A program made the position numbers and the translations under genes. Positions 45,236-58,918 of a stretch of DNA of 64,000 bases are shown here, in pieces. Origin of the DNA: Fasciolopsis buskii (Eukaryota; Platyhelminthes; Trematoda; Plagiorchiida; Fasciolidae); contig LUCM01005575.1 in assembly GCA_008360955.1 (NCBI GenBank), positions 248,001 to 312,000 of the forward strand. The letters run 5' to 3'. The notes under the pieces are model-generated. The model searched no databases and was not told the origin of the DNA. It worked only from the letters and a program-made list of their open reading frames with translations. Every line of letters begins with the position of its first letter. The first letter of the stretch is position 1.

Positions 45236-48200
45236 ACTAATAGACTTTCTAATTCTGTCGGATAAACGGCTGGTCTGTAATGTCAGAAGAAACTCGCGGG
45301 CCTGGTTGAATCAGAAGTGTGCCGGGGATCACTCTTTGTAGGCAGTGCAGAGAGCCAACATATTTGGGACGCATTGAATTGGGTTGGTTGGATCCATTTA
45401 GTGGTCAGGAGTTGTGTAAAATTGATTGAATGCCAATTCGGAGTCCAAATAAGGGAAGCAGCGCAAAATTTTGGCTACAACGTGTGAAGTGAGGAATTTC
45501 CCGTGGGGCTACGTGCTGTGGTATGATTGAGGCTGAAGAGGAGAAAACGGACAGATAAACCAGCAATGCTGTTGCGTCTCTTTAATGACTAGATGCATGC
45601 TCAGGGTAATATCAGTTGGTACATGGGTGGTGATTAAATATTTTCGGGGAGGATGATTATAAATTCCAAGGTACCGAGGAGGTTAGATGAACAGAAGCAG
45701 CTGAAATCAACTAATAGAATCAGAAAGAACACAATTCCAGGCTGTCAAGATGATGTAAACATTTGTCCCGAATACAGGAAGACCTTAATGCTGTGTCTGT
45801 TTGAATACATTAGCAAGCAGAAAATAAAAAAGCTACCCTCACAGGGAGAAGTAAACATCTGCCTAAATGTGCTCTTATAAGCGATAAAGAACGTCATATA
45901 AATCGGCTTGAAAAGGGATGGGATGCCGAAAACAAATCAAGATTTAATGCCATAAGAAGGGCAATTGCGAATCGAAGGAATTCCTTTGAAACTACGTCAG
46001 TAGCAAAAAACGTAGGAGTGTTTAAGAATGCTGCAAGGAGTTCGGTTGAGGATGAATAAACTCTAAAAAGGACCTGACGACGGGTACAATTCATTGACCA
46101 GTTACAGCGAATGAAAAGGATAACTGCTGCTGTTGTTTCGACGCACTTATGGGAGGGTGGAAATCGATGAAGGACCATTACTATATGACCGGAATAGAAA
46201 AAATGATAATTGGATTAGATATTGATGCTTTCAATAATAAATTATAGATGTTTTGCCGTTTAGGGTTTTTGCTCGCTGGGCTGCAAAAAAGTTGGCCGGA
46301 AGCAAGGACAACACAATTACAAGGAGTTGGCGGTTGAGCCAGCGTGGGCTCGATGGTAAGCGTGTAGAATCGTTTGACCATCTCGTCGCTTGGAACACCC
46401 TAGGTTTCCCCGGGGGTACGCTCGGCTGTGGGACCCAACAGGAAGTTAAGTCAGGGATTTGAATCCAGCGTCCGACGGCCCACGGAAGGCAAAATGGGCT
46501 GGCAGTGTGGTGGTCATGGTGACGGGCTAGCGTCGGTGCCTAAACTGCATTTGAAATCCAAGAACAGGGACACAAGCGAACGATTTGGGACGGAATTCAC
46601 CGGAAGGGTTCGACGGATCAAATCGGACCAGTCAATCATGCTGCTCGACAGTCTAGAATGACAAAGAAAAGAGAAGGCAGTCAGAAATGTGTCCCAGGTG
46701 AAGCAATATGGTGCGTGACAGAAAGAAACAGATAAATGAACTAATAAGCATGTCTAAAAGTTTGTCGGTGAACGAGAAAACGAGGTAGACATGGCATTAA
46801 AACGTCTGCCGGTTGGAACATCCGGGAATAGTGATGTACCAAAACTAGGTCTATTCTCGGACTCGTTAGAACTATTTTCTTTACCCAGTGGGCTGCAAGG
46901 CTGGGTATTGTCCAATTTGCATGGGTAAATGTGGTCCTTTTGTACGCTTCCAGATGCCGTGACTGTGAACACGAAGGCTAACTAGAAAGAGAGGCGATGC
47001 AGCCCGGGCCATAGACAACCTGGTTAATGCGATCGACTTATGATGCAACATTCCCATCTCGGCTATGGGGAATAGGGTAGTAAACAAGGTTTTATAGAGA
47101 GACAGAAATCCGAGGGATTATGTGAAAAAAGAATTTAAGGAGAAATAAAGGTTGAAAATCTTGGTTGGTTGGAAAGTTTCAACAGGAGAGAAAACAGAGG
47201 AGTGGTTCGGCGTCGTCGTCTGAAAGCAATACGTGGATGGTACTGTCGCTGGTATAGTTCAAGGATAACAGGGTAGTTTGGAGACTAAATCAGATTTAGT
47301 TACAGCTGGTTGGGATCAAGCAATGGTGACGAAACACAGGCATTCTCCATTTTTGGACATGCGATAGTAGATTTTCACCTGTAAAAGAAAAAAGAGCGAA
47401 GAGTTTTTAAAACATTTGGCATGTGAGTGGTAGATGTTGCAGAGGAACTGATCATACACGCCTAGCGTGCAAATGGGAAGACTGGAAGTGGGATGAAAAC
47501 TTATACGGGCCGGGTCACGGATAAATTTGGAAAGCCCAGTGCACTAATGCCCCACTAAATCTACAGTTTAAGAACCAGTAGCACTTCAAGCCAACACGTG
47601 CACTGTGGGGTTTCGCTCCTCGCAGAATCGGAGCTAGACCGGTAGGAGATGACCCTTTTCCTTTACAACGCGGTCTAATATTCTGGGTTTATTTCTTTCT
47701 GGCGGAGATATGGATCTCTTATATAGGAAATTTCCAAACCTCCGTCTGACCACAATTTTCCGCATATTGGCAACCTAATTGTCACGGTTTAGAGTGATCA
47801 GTTATTCCTAAGGTCGCACGCCATCGCCCTTGCTATTGCAATAGAAAGTCCCACTGCACAAGACTGTGCAAAATGAAAGTACAGATAGGCAATCACACGG
47901 AGGAGTACAACATTTGTCGCACAGCACGTCACTGGGAATATGAACAAAGACAATGCAGAGCCTGTTCCCTTTTCTTGATTTAAACCACGCCTTTGGGTCG
48001 GTCGGGTGAGTGGAGCTTAACCAATGTGGAAAACAAGGACTCGAATTTACCCCTTGGCCGAAAGCCTGGGGGTCCAGAAGTAAACAGGACGGAATAAATA
48101 TCACGAGAGAGAGGGCACAGAAACATTTAGGAAGGAAACAACCATTGAATTGGTGGGATTATTTGTAAGGAGCTAATTGCATTGCTTCAGTAAGAGAAAA

Positions 48201-50349
48201 TAGAGCGGCTGGCTAAGAACGATAAGAGGGAAATGAAAGGAACACAAGGCTGACTTAAATTAGACGGCAATCTCTAGTCTGAGGTCACTTGTCAGTATGG
48301 TAATGTACTTGCTGTTACCGGATCCCGGTTTAATTGTGCGGAGTGTAGCGTAGATGGAGGCGTCTGGTTAGGTCTCATAAGTCGGCGGATGATGCAAAGG
48401 TACGCCCCTCTGAGCTATGGATGTTGGTCATTTGAAGATATTGGGTGGCGCTCAGGCAGATATTTTTGGCGGGTTTAAAACTGGATTGATTCTGTTTGCA
48501 GCTGATGCGCTTAGAATCGAAAAATGACACAAAAAAGAACGGTCATTCTACTTTGAAGTTCTCTGATTCAATTTCTCGATGAAAGTTCAATACGAATGGC
48601 ACATTGGCTTAGTTATTGGTGCCAGGATTATTCTTTCCCTGAAAAGAAAATAGGAGTAAACCAGTAAAAAACGTCTCAAATGCCCAGAAGTTGGTCATTG
48701 GTTGAGTTAATAGGTAATGCTTTTGGACTAGCTGAAAGTATGCAGTCATCAAGAAGGCCTATTCTGGGTTGTTGAGCCAAAAAGGAGAATAGGTGAACAT
48801 AAAAAGGACGTTTTATAGAAGACGAAGTTCTATAAAGTCAGAAAATTTGCTGACCTCTGATCCGTTTAATAATGTGTGAAATCATATTATGAATTGAACA
48901 ATTTGCCACTTCCGATAAGAGGACCTTCACCACACGAAGGACAATAATAATAACAATAATAATAATGAATATTTCTCGATTTACAAGAACCATCTGCTAT
49001 GCAAGATCAAATTTTTATAAGGATGATGCAGAGGAGACGCGAATAACAAAATTATAAAAAAATAAAGGATGCGTGGTGCCTTGCGTTATTGGAGATGCAT
49101 GCTGGAAAGTGAAATGAGATGCTGCAAAGCAATAGGGAATGTACGGGTGGGCCAGTGAGAACCAGAAACTAGAAAACTGATTTTTCAAGACCAAACGGAG
49201 TTTCCTGGGACTGTTTGCAAGCAGTGGACTACGAGTCATTTCCTGTTTAAGTGCGCTAAATGTGAGCATCGCTGGTGCAAAACATGGCTGGAGCTCAGCG
49301 CCGGATGTCGGGGTGTGTCCGGAGTCCCAAAACGTCAACAGCGTTACGTGATGCGCGGAAACGTTGAGCCGAGAAATGAAGCAATGGCATTACCGTGGGT
49401 AGATGGAATTAACAAAAGTCACGTGGAACACCATGTAAAGTGGATAAGACAGTCGCATTTGACAAAAATAAACGGCCGATGTAATGTTGAAAATGAAGGA
49501 AAACTGTCAAATTTGTCTCAAACTCTCCGAAGTCTATTTTATGCAGACTTGGATATGGAGCTCCCAAGGCTAGTCATTGTATTTACATGCTGATGGAAAT
49601 AAGCTCTGCTGGGAGGTTCGTCGGATAAAAGAATTTTGCGTGAAAACATCTAAATACACTAGCCAAGAATGTCCTCTATGATACCATTGTTGTTGTCACA
49701 GCTTTTGATCATAATCAACAGTACAGGAGGGGATATGAATTGCGCGAGTCGTTCCAGAGGCATTAGTAAGTGTGTTTTGTCCACCGGCATAGATCTGATT
49801 TCAGGTATCCAAGGCAATCAGCGGCTTAGTTTTGGCTGAACGGACCAGCACTCGAGCACCAATTCCAGCTAGCAAGATCGATAGGATAGCCGACGCAGAA
49901 TTGCCATTACGAGGACGGAACCGGCAATAGCGCGTCTACTACGGGTGCGGGATCTGAAACGCAAAGGAGCAAAGTAGCCTGGCTTGAGTGCCAGCTTGGG
50001 GTTATGGTGATTACTGGATCGCGACAACATATCTGTACCATAGTACATCTTTTCCGTAAAATTTGGTAACTAGAATTGAGCAATGGTAGCAGTGTTAGGG
50101 TAGTCGAAGGTCCAAGGCTATTAAGAACGATCTATTTAGCCTTGCCAAGCCAGCAAAGAGGGTAATATGACATGGGGGGGCGAGGAGCACACAGGATGAA
50201 ATTGTTTAAAATCACGGGATGTGATGAGAACATGTATCCCACAAGAAGTGCCCTGACATTTTAATCCGCCCACACTGGGGAAAGCTCAGAGGTTAGTCGA
50301 CTAAGGCACTGGTAAACAGGGTAGATCACATCAAGGGAGGTCAAAGAAT
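45236..50349. other. Mostly unassigned; AAT repeat at 48942-48966
   Basis: The minus strand stays pyrimidine-rich with medium open frames (45894-46178, 47808-48104, 49015-49338), suggesting more decayed LINE DNA, but no motif is clear enough to call. A plus-strand stretch at 46260-46660 (RVFARWAAKKL...) looks like a low-complexity interspersed repeat. The AAT trinucleotide run at 48942-48966 has one interruption. Confidence 0.4.
48942..48966. repeat. (AAT)n microsatellite
   Basis: AAT units with one AAC interruption. Confidence 0.9.
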
Positions 50350-51480
50350 GCATTATCGTAGACGTGGGAGGAACTGAGGAAGTAAGAGTTGAATCCGAAA
50401 CCCAAATGGTGATCTCAGGAAAGATTCGGTCATGAACAAGAATTCTAACTCATTTTCGTAGGTCTCGTCTAGTCCAATGTTAGCTCGCATCAAATTAAAT
50501 AGCAGCGGCCATCCAGTAGCATTGCCTGTTGGGCTTTGAACTGGGCCAAATTTGGGCAAGACCACAGGGAACTAGGGAGTTTGTTCCACAGTTTAGATTA
50601 ATCAACTGTAAAGAACTTTTCCCTTATCGATAGTCGAGTCAAGGGCATTGTTAACGAGTAGCATTTACTATGAAGGGGGTATGGCGGCCACCGGCGTCGT
50701 GTATAATGTTTGTGGTGGAGTGGACATCATTACATCAAAGATTAAAGGGCAATGCAAGGTTTAATTTGACTCGACGAAGCCACAGTGGTTCAAGTCCAAG
50801 CAGCTCGTGTTTGGCCCTGTAGTTTAGGCTAGATGAAGGACCTAGGAGATTTCTAGTGGAAGCCCGCTGCACATTCTCGGTTGCCATTTGACCGACTATA
50901 CGCATATGCGTGAAGATAGTCGGGTAGTACTCGAGGTGAGGCGTAGCATGGGACTTGGAGGTGATAATTCTGCGGTCTTGAGTGCGGAATGCCCTTTAGG
51001 TCATTGTAATGGTTCTTTCAGCTACGGCGGTCTGATAGCGGGTTTGCCAGTGGAAGTTGAAAGAGCAAGGGTATTGTAACCCTAAGTCCTTAACTGTGTG
51101 TGATACAAGAAATGGCATGCCGTTCATGGGGAGGAAGCCCGGAAGAACATGGCATTTGTACGTTATCAGAAAACTCTTGTCAGCAGAGAACTTCGTAAGC
51201 CACCTGGAACACCGGTTATCAAGAGACTGCAAGTCTTCAACGATAAGTGCAAGAGTGGAGCTAAATGAAGCAGCCTCAAAAGAGTAGACCATTTCAATGT
51301 CATAAGCAAACAGAAATGGTGTGCCAAGACCAATAACTTTTAAGATATCATTAATGTATAACAGGAATAGGACAGGACCAAGGAAGCTCCCTTGAATGAC
51401 CCCACTGGTGATAGCGCAGGGTGGAGAAAAAATACCGTTAATGTTGACTGCCCGAACGCCATCAGAAAGTTAAGACTATG
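50350..51480 (-). mobile_element. CR1/Jockey-type LINE copy 1: RT palm to C-terminus
   Basis: Minus strand: VNINGIFSPPCAITSGVIQG, SFLGPVLFLLYINDILKVIG and TPFLFAYDIEMVYSFE are RT motifs B and C, normally GVPQGSvLGPlLFLlYINDl and FADD. Then come SLDNRCSRWLTKFSADKSFL, SHTVKDLGLQ, a LEY-type segment, LLGPSSSLNYRAKHELLGLE and a C-terminal LSIREKFFTVD, KLWNKLPSSLWSCPNLAQF, the CR1 hallmark R..FF..RVV..WN.LP...V....v..FK. FADD reads FAYD, so the first catalytic Asp is lost. The tail is otherwise well kept. A second copy lies upstream at 54.6-56.45 kb in the same orientation. Confidence 0.88.
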
Positions 51481-53050
51481 ACCATGATAATAATGGATTT
51501 TATATCTCATAACTCAATCTTGGTCAGAAGTCGAGAATGGGAAATGACACCATATACTTTCGACAAGTCTTAAAATAGTATGAGCACCGACCGGTGGGAA
51601 TCAACACTCTGGATAGGTAAGTCCAAGAAGACAACCTGACAGGTGAGGCAAGGTCGGCCCTTAGGAGGCCATGTGAGGAAGGGTTGATGAGGCTGTGGGT
51701 GGTAAGAAAGTTAACTGACTGACCTTTAACAACTTTTTCCATAAGCCTGGATAGAACTGGAGTGTGGAGCGATAGTTCTTAGGTTTATGAATAGCACCTT
51801 TTTATGGTGTGGAACAATAATGGAAGTCTTCCGTCGTGAAGGAAAAGTAGTGCAAGACGTGGAGAACGGGAACGGGTGCAGAAGGAGCGGAGGAAGATCT
51901 GCACCAGCGGTGCGGAACGGGACTGGTGCGATACCATCAAGGCCAGCCCGTGGGATGGCTTAGCACATTTCACTCTCATGATGCCAGCAATGTTGAATGA
52001 CTTGGATGATAACCTAACCAAAGTTAGCATGGGATGAATTTCAGAGTGTTGCAGATTGTCATGAATGGGAATAGAAAAGAAATATGCATTAGGTGCCTCT
52101 GTGATGCCTATCAGGGGAATCAAAGCGTAGGCCGTTCAATAAGTTGATATTCGGAATGTCCAACGAAACAAACTGCGAGCGAGCTTTAAAATATGTGAAG
52201 TCTTTCGAAATGGGTTAGGCGACTCAAGAGCAGATATTTCTGCCTTTTGAACCTCAGTTCGGATTAACTAAGAAATTCTTGTTGCAAGCTGTTGGCTTGC
52301 ATTAAGAAAAAGTAGTTTCCAGTTTCCTTGGAAGATTTTCCTAGTCTTCAAAAGCTTCATCTGGAGATGACTAATCTTACTAAGCTTCCTGGGTTTATTT
52401 TGAGTGATCGGAGTAAATAGACGATTAACGGTAAAAAGAATTTTTGCGTAAAGGTCTTCTACCGCATTCTGCGGGTCAGGCGAAACAAGCTTGTCTAATC
52501 ATGGGTTCAAAAAGCGTCAGGGATTTCGTCCCTACTCGTCGACATATATGAAGAGACATTATGGTGGGTGCGCTTTCCCGGGGAAGGACTTTAGTACGGA
52601 AACCTTAAAATTAGGAGTGCTATGCTCAAAAACTAGGTCTAAAAATTATGAAAACTTGTGTCAGTAGTCACATGCTGAGTCCATCGTTCAGCGCGCGTTT
52701 CAAGAACAAGATCGAGTAGAGTAGGTGGGACGGACAAAGAGGAGCGACAACTTTTAAGGGCACATAAGTCGCCTGCAACTATTCCATGACTGAGAGGGAG
52801 ACCAGAAAAATAGCGGGGGGTGAGACGAGAACTATCAGATCTACTCCAGTTATATGATCGGTCCACACTTCCTAAGTGGATTGAGAGCTCGGGCAGGTGC
52901 ATGTGAAGCCAAAGGGTGTCAGGGATAAAATCACGCAGTGGGTGATGCAGAACGGAATCGCTGTTGCTGATTTACTTAGGCCAAGCAGTCGCCTTCCCTA
53001 CGATTTGGTCTATTGAATTGGTAGGAACTGTCACCCGACAACGAAGAAGG
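51481..53050 (-). mobile_element. CR1/Jockey-type LINE copy 1: endonuclease and RT fingers
   Basis: Continuing 5' on the minus strand, 51524-51742 gives MEKVVKGQSVNFLTTHSLIN and the start of a qHGFl..rSC segment, the RT fingers. 51785-52123 gives an LALMVSHQSRSAPLVQIF segment resembling G.DGIP..lL. 52639-52902 reads GLPLSHGIVAGDLCALKSC and LLDLVLETRAERWTQHVTTD, the central GDFN region and following helix of the LINE endonuclease. GDFN is altered to GDLC. Frameshifts and stops are frequent. Confidence 0.78.
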
Positions 53051-54300
53051 CGAAGTGTAGCTGCAGTCCGTTAACCAAGGCTGTTATCGAGAAAATATAG
53101 TCAGATTTTTTAGCCGCTAAAAGTCTTAGCTTTCTTACTTTATGAGCTAGTGAGCGGGATTTCATAAGGAGTAGGAAGAATTCACCGGTACAACTGAGTC
53201 CACGTGATATCTAAGAGGTGGGTTTTGTAGTGGTCAAGTAATTGACGGATATATAAGGGGCTCGGATATTGCATAGCTGCGATATGGGAGTAAATCTAAT
53301 AGAGCTAAATATTCTGGGTGGCGAGGGGTTGTCCGTGTAAGGAGATTTGTGAACTGAATGACAAGGCGAAAGAAGCTTAGGAGTTAATGGGCGTATTTTC
53401 AGAGGGTGTCGGTATTGGGTGTACGGTATCATTGGTGGCGAGACACTGTAGGGGGTAGATTGGTTACCTTGTCATGGCGGAACTGGCAACCTAGAGGATG
53501 GCGAGGAAGGGGGCTTTGGAGGATGCCGGGGAAAGGCTGGTTAGCAGGTATGTGCATGTATTTTTGGGGATAGGCATTACTTTTGGAATTCGCGGGATTT
53601 AGGAGAACAGTGGGGTTATTGATATAGGCTCTGGCCAATAGTGGTTTGAGAAAGAGGTCTCATGACAGGTTTTGGATCAAAGAGCGAAACACAGTTATCT
53701 AGGGTTTGCTCAGTTGCCTGGGGGAGCACCAGAGACACATCGTGCAAAGTTGAGGGTAATGGTAGTTGGGGTGAAGACTTGAGGGTACAGGAGCAGAACG
53801 AGGGCACTGGAGTGGCGGGAATGCATTCAAATAAGGTTGAATAATAAGTGGGTTAATGAAAAAGGGATAGGTGACAGGCCCTTAATATGGAGAGGCATTG
53901 GTGGCGTACTGGAAGGCAGCAACTGTGCTACCGTAGGAGAGTGGAGGCATGAATATGGTGGGCCAATTATCTCGTCATTGTAGACGGTTAGTTGGCCTGC
54001 GCGCTTGTGGTCCTTCCGACTTGGCGGAGCTCATGCCGGGATAGCTTACCCGATTTGAGCATTCCGAGAGTTCCAGGCTGTCAAGGTGCACAGGCAGGTT
54101 GGCCTACTGGATTGGCAGAATGTCTATTGATGTGAGAGATTGTGTGGTTAATTGGATTGGTAAAGGTACCCACAAGGCAAGGTGACAAAGCGCATAGCTT
54201 AGTTCGGTAATCTCTGGTGGTGAATGCAATTGCCGATCCATCAAAAACCAAAATTGAAAGTTATGTTTGTGGACTACTTTTAGTGGAATGTCGCTTGTGT
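53051..54300 (-). mobile_element. Probable ORF1 region of LINE copy 1
   Basis: The minus strand is rich in Pro, Ser and Gln codons in three adjacent frames (53211-53432, 53429-53638, 53616-53807) that shift into each other. It precedes the endonuclease in the position expected for ORF1, whose product normally binds the element RNA. No zinc knuckle, PHD finger or esterase motif was seen, so the call rests on position and composition. Confidence 0.45.
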
Positions 54301-54599
54301 CAGTTTAATCAAGGTCTAAAAATCTAACAACTTTATTAGCTGAGAGCTAAAACGAGATAAATTGGGAGTGACTACAGCCAACGTTGAGGTTAGTTCCCGA
54401 GATAAGCTTGGAAAATTGTGAAGACATTTTGCGTTGAACGATATCCGAGTCAGTGAGATTCGCAAAGCGCAAAATCTGTTGCGAAACAGTTACGGGTAGC
54501 TATGGATGTCATGCATGATTTTGGTATCAGCGTGAACATTATAATGATGCAGATTAAAGGGAAAATCGAGGTTCATATTGATGCGGTGAATCCATAGTG
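54301..54599. other. Junction between the two LINE copies
   Basis: No motif recognised. It could be the 5' end of copy 1 or the 3' UTR of copy 2. Confidence 0.4.
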
Positions 54600-56450
54600 A
54601 TTCAAAACCGCGGAATGAGCAGCTGGCCCTGCATTTTAGGTTAGACGCGGGACCAGGGAGGTTTATAGTTAGGGTCTATCACACATTCCCGATTGCGATT
54701 AGATCAGTTTCATGCAAACGCTTGAGCATAATCAAGCGATATTCGAGATGAGGCCCAACATGGGGTTTGTAGGAGGTTATCACGCAGTCCTGAGTGAGGA
54801 GTGCCCTTAGGATTATCGCAGCTGTCCCTTTCGTGAAGGCAATTTGGTGGGGACAAGTTGATGCATGTTTGTTCACCAAAGGCACCGGAGCCTTGAATCC
54901 TCAGCCGCATGTTACAGAACCAGGCATGACAATTATGAATAGCAAGCACGAAAGCGCATGATGTGTATACTATTAGAAGACTTTTGTCGGCGGAATACAA
55001 TATAAGCATCTTGGTACGAAAGCTATCTAGAGTCTTTAAGTCTTTATTCACAAGTACATGGTTGGAGTTAAATGTGTTCGTTTCAAGAGAGCAGATTATT
55101 TTGTCACTGACAAACAGGAATGGCGTGCCAAGACGAGTAGCCCTGAAGAATTCCCTGATGTACGGCGGGCACTGAAGGGGATCGAGGGGCTGCAATGAAT
55201 AACCCCACTGAAAATGGCGCAGGTTTGGGACAAAAATCCGGTAGTAGTAACGACCTGAAAGCAGATAGAAAGGTTAGATGTTAAACATGACAAGAATGGA
55301 TTTCTTATTTCGTACAGCTCAATTTCAGCCGCAAGTCTGGAACGTAAAATACGGTTAGTTGCTTTTGCCACGTCTAAACAATTATGAGAATCTACCGGTG
55401 GGTATCACAAATCGGGAAACTAGATTCGGGAATTCAAGCTGGAATGTGAATCAAGATCGCTCACTCAAGAAGCTGTTTAGAGGTGTTGATGAGATTGTGA
55501 GAGGTTTCCATTGTGACAGGGAAGTGGCCTTGAACAATGAGAGAGTTAACAGACTTAAAAGGAGCACCGGTGCTAAACAGAACTAGCGGGGCACCATCAG
55601 GTGAGATAGCTTGGCTTGATCCATCACTGTCCTGATGCCGGCAACGGCGAAGGAGATGAAAGATAGACTACCCGATGTCAGCAGATTGTCGCTAATTGGA
55701 GCGCAGGAGTACCACGCGGTAAAAGCTTTCCCAGTCTCTACAGGTGACTTCATGCGAAAGACGTTGAAGACGATGAAATCTGAAGTAGCTGAGGATTTGT
55801 GCTCCCCAAAAAATTTGGAAATCTTGTGAACTGGATTGGATGATTGAAGTGATGACATGTCTTGCTTTTTGAATTTCAGTCCAGATGGTGTAAGAAGTTA
55901 ATGTTACCAGCCGTTAGCTGATAATTAAAGCGCATGGTGTACTGTTTTGTTAAAGACCTCGCGGACCTTCGATATTTTCAGCTGGGGCCGGAAAAACCTA
56001 AGGCTTTTGGTTTTTTGTGAGTATCCTGGTCAAAAACCCGATAAACTGTGAACAGAAGTTTGGCCTAAATTTCGTTTGCCACATTTTCTGGGTCCGGGAT
56101 TAAAATGGGGCCAGTTGAGGGTTTGCATAGCGTCAGAGATTTCGTCCCAACACACCCCCAAATAGAATAAAGAGACAATAACTTTGGTGGACGTTGGTGG
56201 ATGGGGTTCTCGCAAAGAAAGAATCTGCAAGTTTTTATCTAATAGTCACTTTGAGAGGGGTTTCAGTGCTCAGACCCTTAAGTTAGGGACATTCTGTCCA
56301 ATAACTAGGTCTAATATGTTATGAACCTATGATCCATCTGGCGTTAATCTCATTGGAGTAGTTTTTGTTTACGGACTTGCGAATCCGAGTTGGGCCAGCA
56401 GTGATGATAAGGCCGGAAATGCTGTAATTCATTGTGGGAACCGCAAAATA
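54600..56450 (-). mobile_element. CR1/Jockey-type LINE copy 2: RT (more decayed)
   Basis: Same family and strand as copy 1. Matching blocks: RLGTPFLFVSDKIICSLE (copy 1 TPFLFAYDIEMVYSFE), YSADKSLLIVYTS (FSADKSFLITYKC), LKTLDSFRTKM, a LLRAxLTQD..ITSYKPHVGPHLEY segment after a frame change, and TCAIFSGVIHCSP (CAITSGVIQGSF). 55583-55858 and 56030-56230 match the fingers and EN-RT linker (LCKPSTGPILIPDPENVANEI in another frame). FADD is FVSD. Upstream EN is not recognisable. Divergence from copy 1 is large, so they are separate insertions of related elements, not a recent duplication. Confidence 0.78.
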
Positions 56451-58918
56451 CTGTGTTAACTTACCAAGCCATGCACTGGAAAAAGACACAAAAAGACATT
56501 TGGTAGGACAGACAGAAAAGCAACAAATCCCCGGCGCCTAAACACCGCTTGCCATCATAGTAGGCCCGAGAGGGCTGTCGGTCACGTTGAGTGCGCCATT
56601 TTTGCGACAAAATTTCTGCCCGATGTGTGCTAGGGGGTAGTAGATATCAAGGATATGTAAATCCTGGCTTCCAATTGCCATAGACATCCAGATTGTTTAT
56701 TGAAAGTCATTGAAAGTCGAGTGATTTTACCGATAGGGTTTCTGTTGCTTAAAGGTGACAGATTCCTTTGAGCTCATTTATCCCGCATTTTGCAAAAGCA
56801 TTGCAACAGATCGCAGCAACGCCGTTTTGTGCTTGTTATCGGGTTGTCCTGGCCCGTGTAATGAACAAAACCATACCTATGCGGGTACATAAACAGGCGA
56901 AGCACTTGCATCTCATATAATATTGAGCGGGAATTTAACCATGATGACGATAGCGGTAAGGCAGTATGAGGATGTTAATTTGGAAAAATGGAGCGTGGGC
57001 CATCAGCATCGTATTATTTCATTTGAGGTGATGGGTCATTGTGAAAATTACAAGAAGGAAGGTTGTTGGTGCAATGCCCACGAGGGGACTATCTCTTACT
57101 ATTCTTTGAATCTTAATCTAAGGCGAATTCCAAACTGTTTTTTGATAGCGTCAATGAACAGGCTAGTGACATTCGGGAGTGAGGATGCTGTGTGTCGTTG
57201 GCAGTGGGTATGACAGGGTTGAAAGAAAAACAAGGGAAAACAACAGGTATTTTGGCAACTTTTTTGACTATTTTTTGCACAAGCAGTTGCGATGTTGAGA
57301 GGCCCAATTGTAAATGACAGAAATTGTCAAACTATCGTCTTTGAAAGTAAGATAGTGAGTGCATCCTGATCGGCGGGTGCATTGCTTTCATGGGCCGGAG
57401 ATGACCAGTCGGTGGTGGCTCGGAAAAGATGGGGTCCAGTCAACAGATTCGCACGGTGCTTGCGCACATTTGGCGCTAAAGACGGAGCAGTAAACCTGGT
57501 GATGATGATGACGAATTGATACCTCGCTCGATGAGATAGTGGAGAATATTCTTTAGTGCCATGAGGTTCTTCAGTGGTGTTGAACATAGCTTGGGACGCG
57601 TGGGCCTATGTAAACGTTGTCCCATGGAGAAGGGTTCTGTCTATAAATAGTTTAATGATCTTGAAGACTGTGGAAGCAGCCGTGATTTTCTGCTTCCTGC
57701 AAAATAACACTCCCAGAGGGTTGGTTTGAAACAGCAATATGATTGGTCAATTACGACGTGGGTCGCTCTTCCGCAGCTTCGCCATTAAACACAGCATAAA
57801 GGAAATACCGCAAACCGCCAGAAGTGAATTTTAGAGCTATTCATGAAATACGATTTCAAGTGTTAGCGCATCTGGGAAACGGCCAACAATTCCCAATCTG
57901 TGTTTAGCTGACGCATTTTTAGGCTCAGTGAAATGCAAAGCAGATGAAAGCTTTACAAAAGTGCGCGCCGAATCGCTGAAGCCTAAGGGTGAACTGAACC
58001 ACACCCCTTCTAACATATGTGGTCTTTGATGCGCTTTATCTACTAGGTCATTAAGTATGATGGGGCACTGGATCGCTAGTTGCAACTGTGACCACAGAAT
58101 CGGCCCGGGGGCAAACTAAAAGGCGAACCCCAACGCATCACCTCCGGGGATCATTTTGAAAGACTGACCACAGTGGCCTAAACAGGGCAACCGGACAAAA
58201 AGCGTAATGGTGGAGACCAAAAATTGCTTTTGGGCTGCAGGATGATGTTCAGGGGCGTGGATACATGTATGGAAAATATGTAGAAAGGCCAGTTTAAGCA
58301 TCTACTCCATAAAAGAATGTATAAACCGACAGAATGTTATTAAATATCAAAGCCCTTAATAAAGGTCGGGTCACAGTTGGAAGCATGACAATCCAAGCCT
58401 AGGCAAGTCATTGGCATGATGGTTAAGTAGTAAGTAAGCGAAATATTGAGGTTTATAAAAATCAAGCAAATATTTCTTACTGCGCAAAAGCTTTTGACTC
58501 TCCTAAGAATGTTAGCCTGCCACACTAGCGGACTAAAAACCGAGAATGAAAACTCGCGACAATATTTCTGCGTCGCTCGCTTTCCTTGAGGTCACCATCC
58601 CAACAGTGGCAGACTCGGCCTGGCACAGCATATTTTGCGCCAGAAACATGCCGCACCCAAGACAGCTCCGATATCAGTTAGCCTAACAGGATCATGAGAT
58701 GTGCTCCGGTTTGATATAAGGCGTCGAGGTCAACCAGTCGAAGCAGATACGAAGAGGCACCTTGGTTTCAAGAATCCTGTAACTTGCAAGAATCTCTGGA
58801 TGGATAAGCGTAGATTACTATTTCGAAAACCTTTCATTTTATTCTCTACCCACGCCTGTTTAATAGAAACGTCTCACATTTGACAGTATACAAGGCCCGA
58901 TTACACGGTGTCCATTAC
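56451..58918. other. No supportable gene
   Basis: Minus-strand frames at 57327-57587, 57837-58085 and 58116-58301 and a plus frame at 56923-57213 have no recognised domain. They may be older LINE-derived DNA. Confidence 0.4.
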
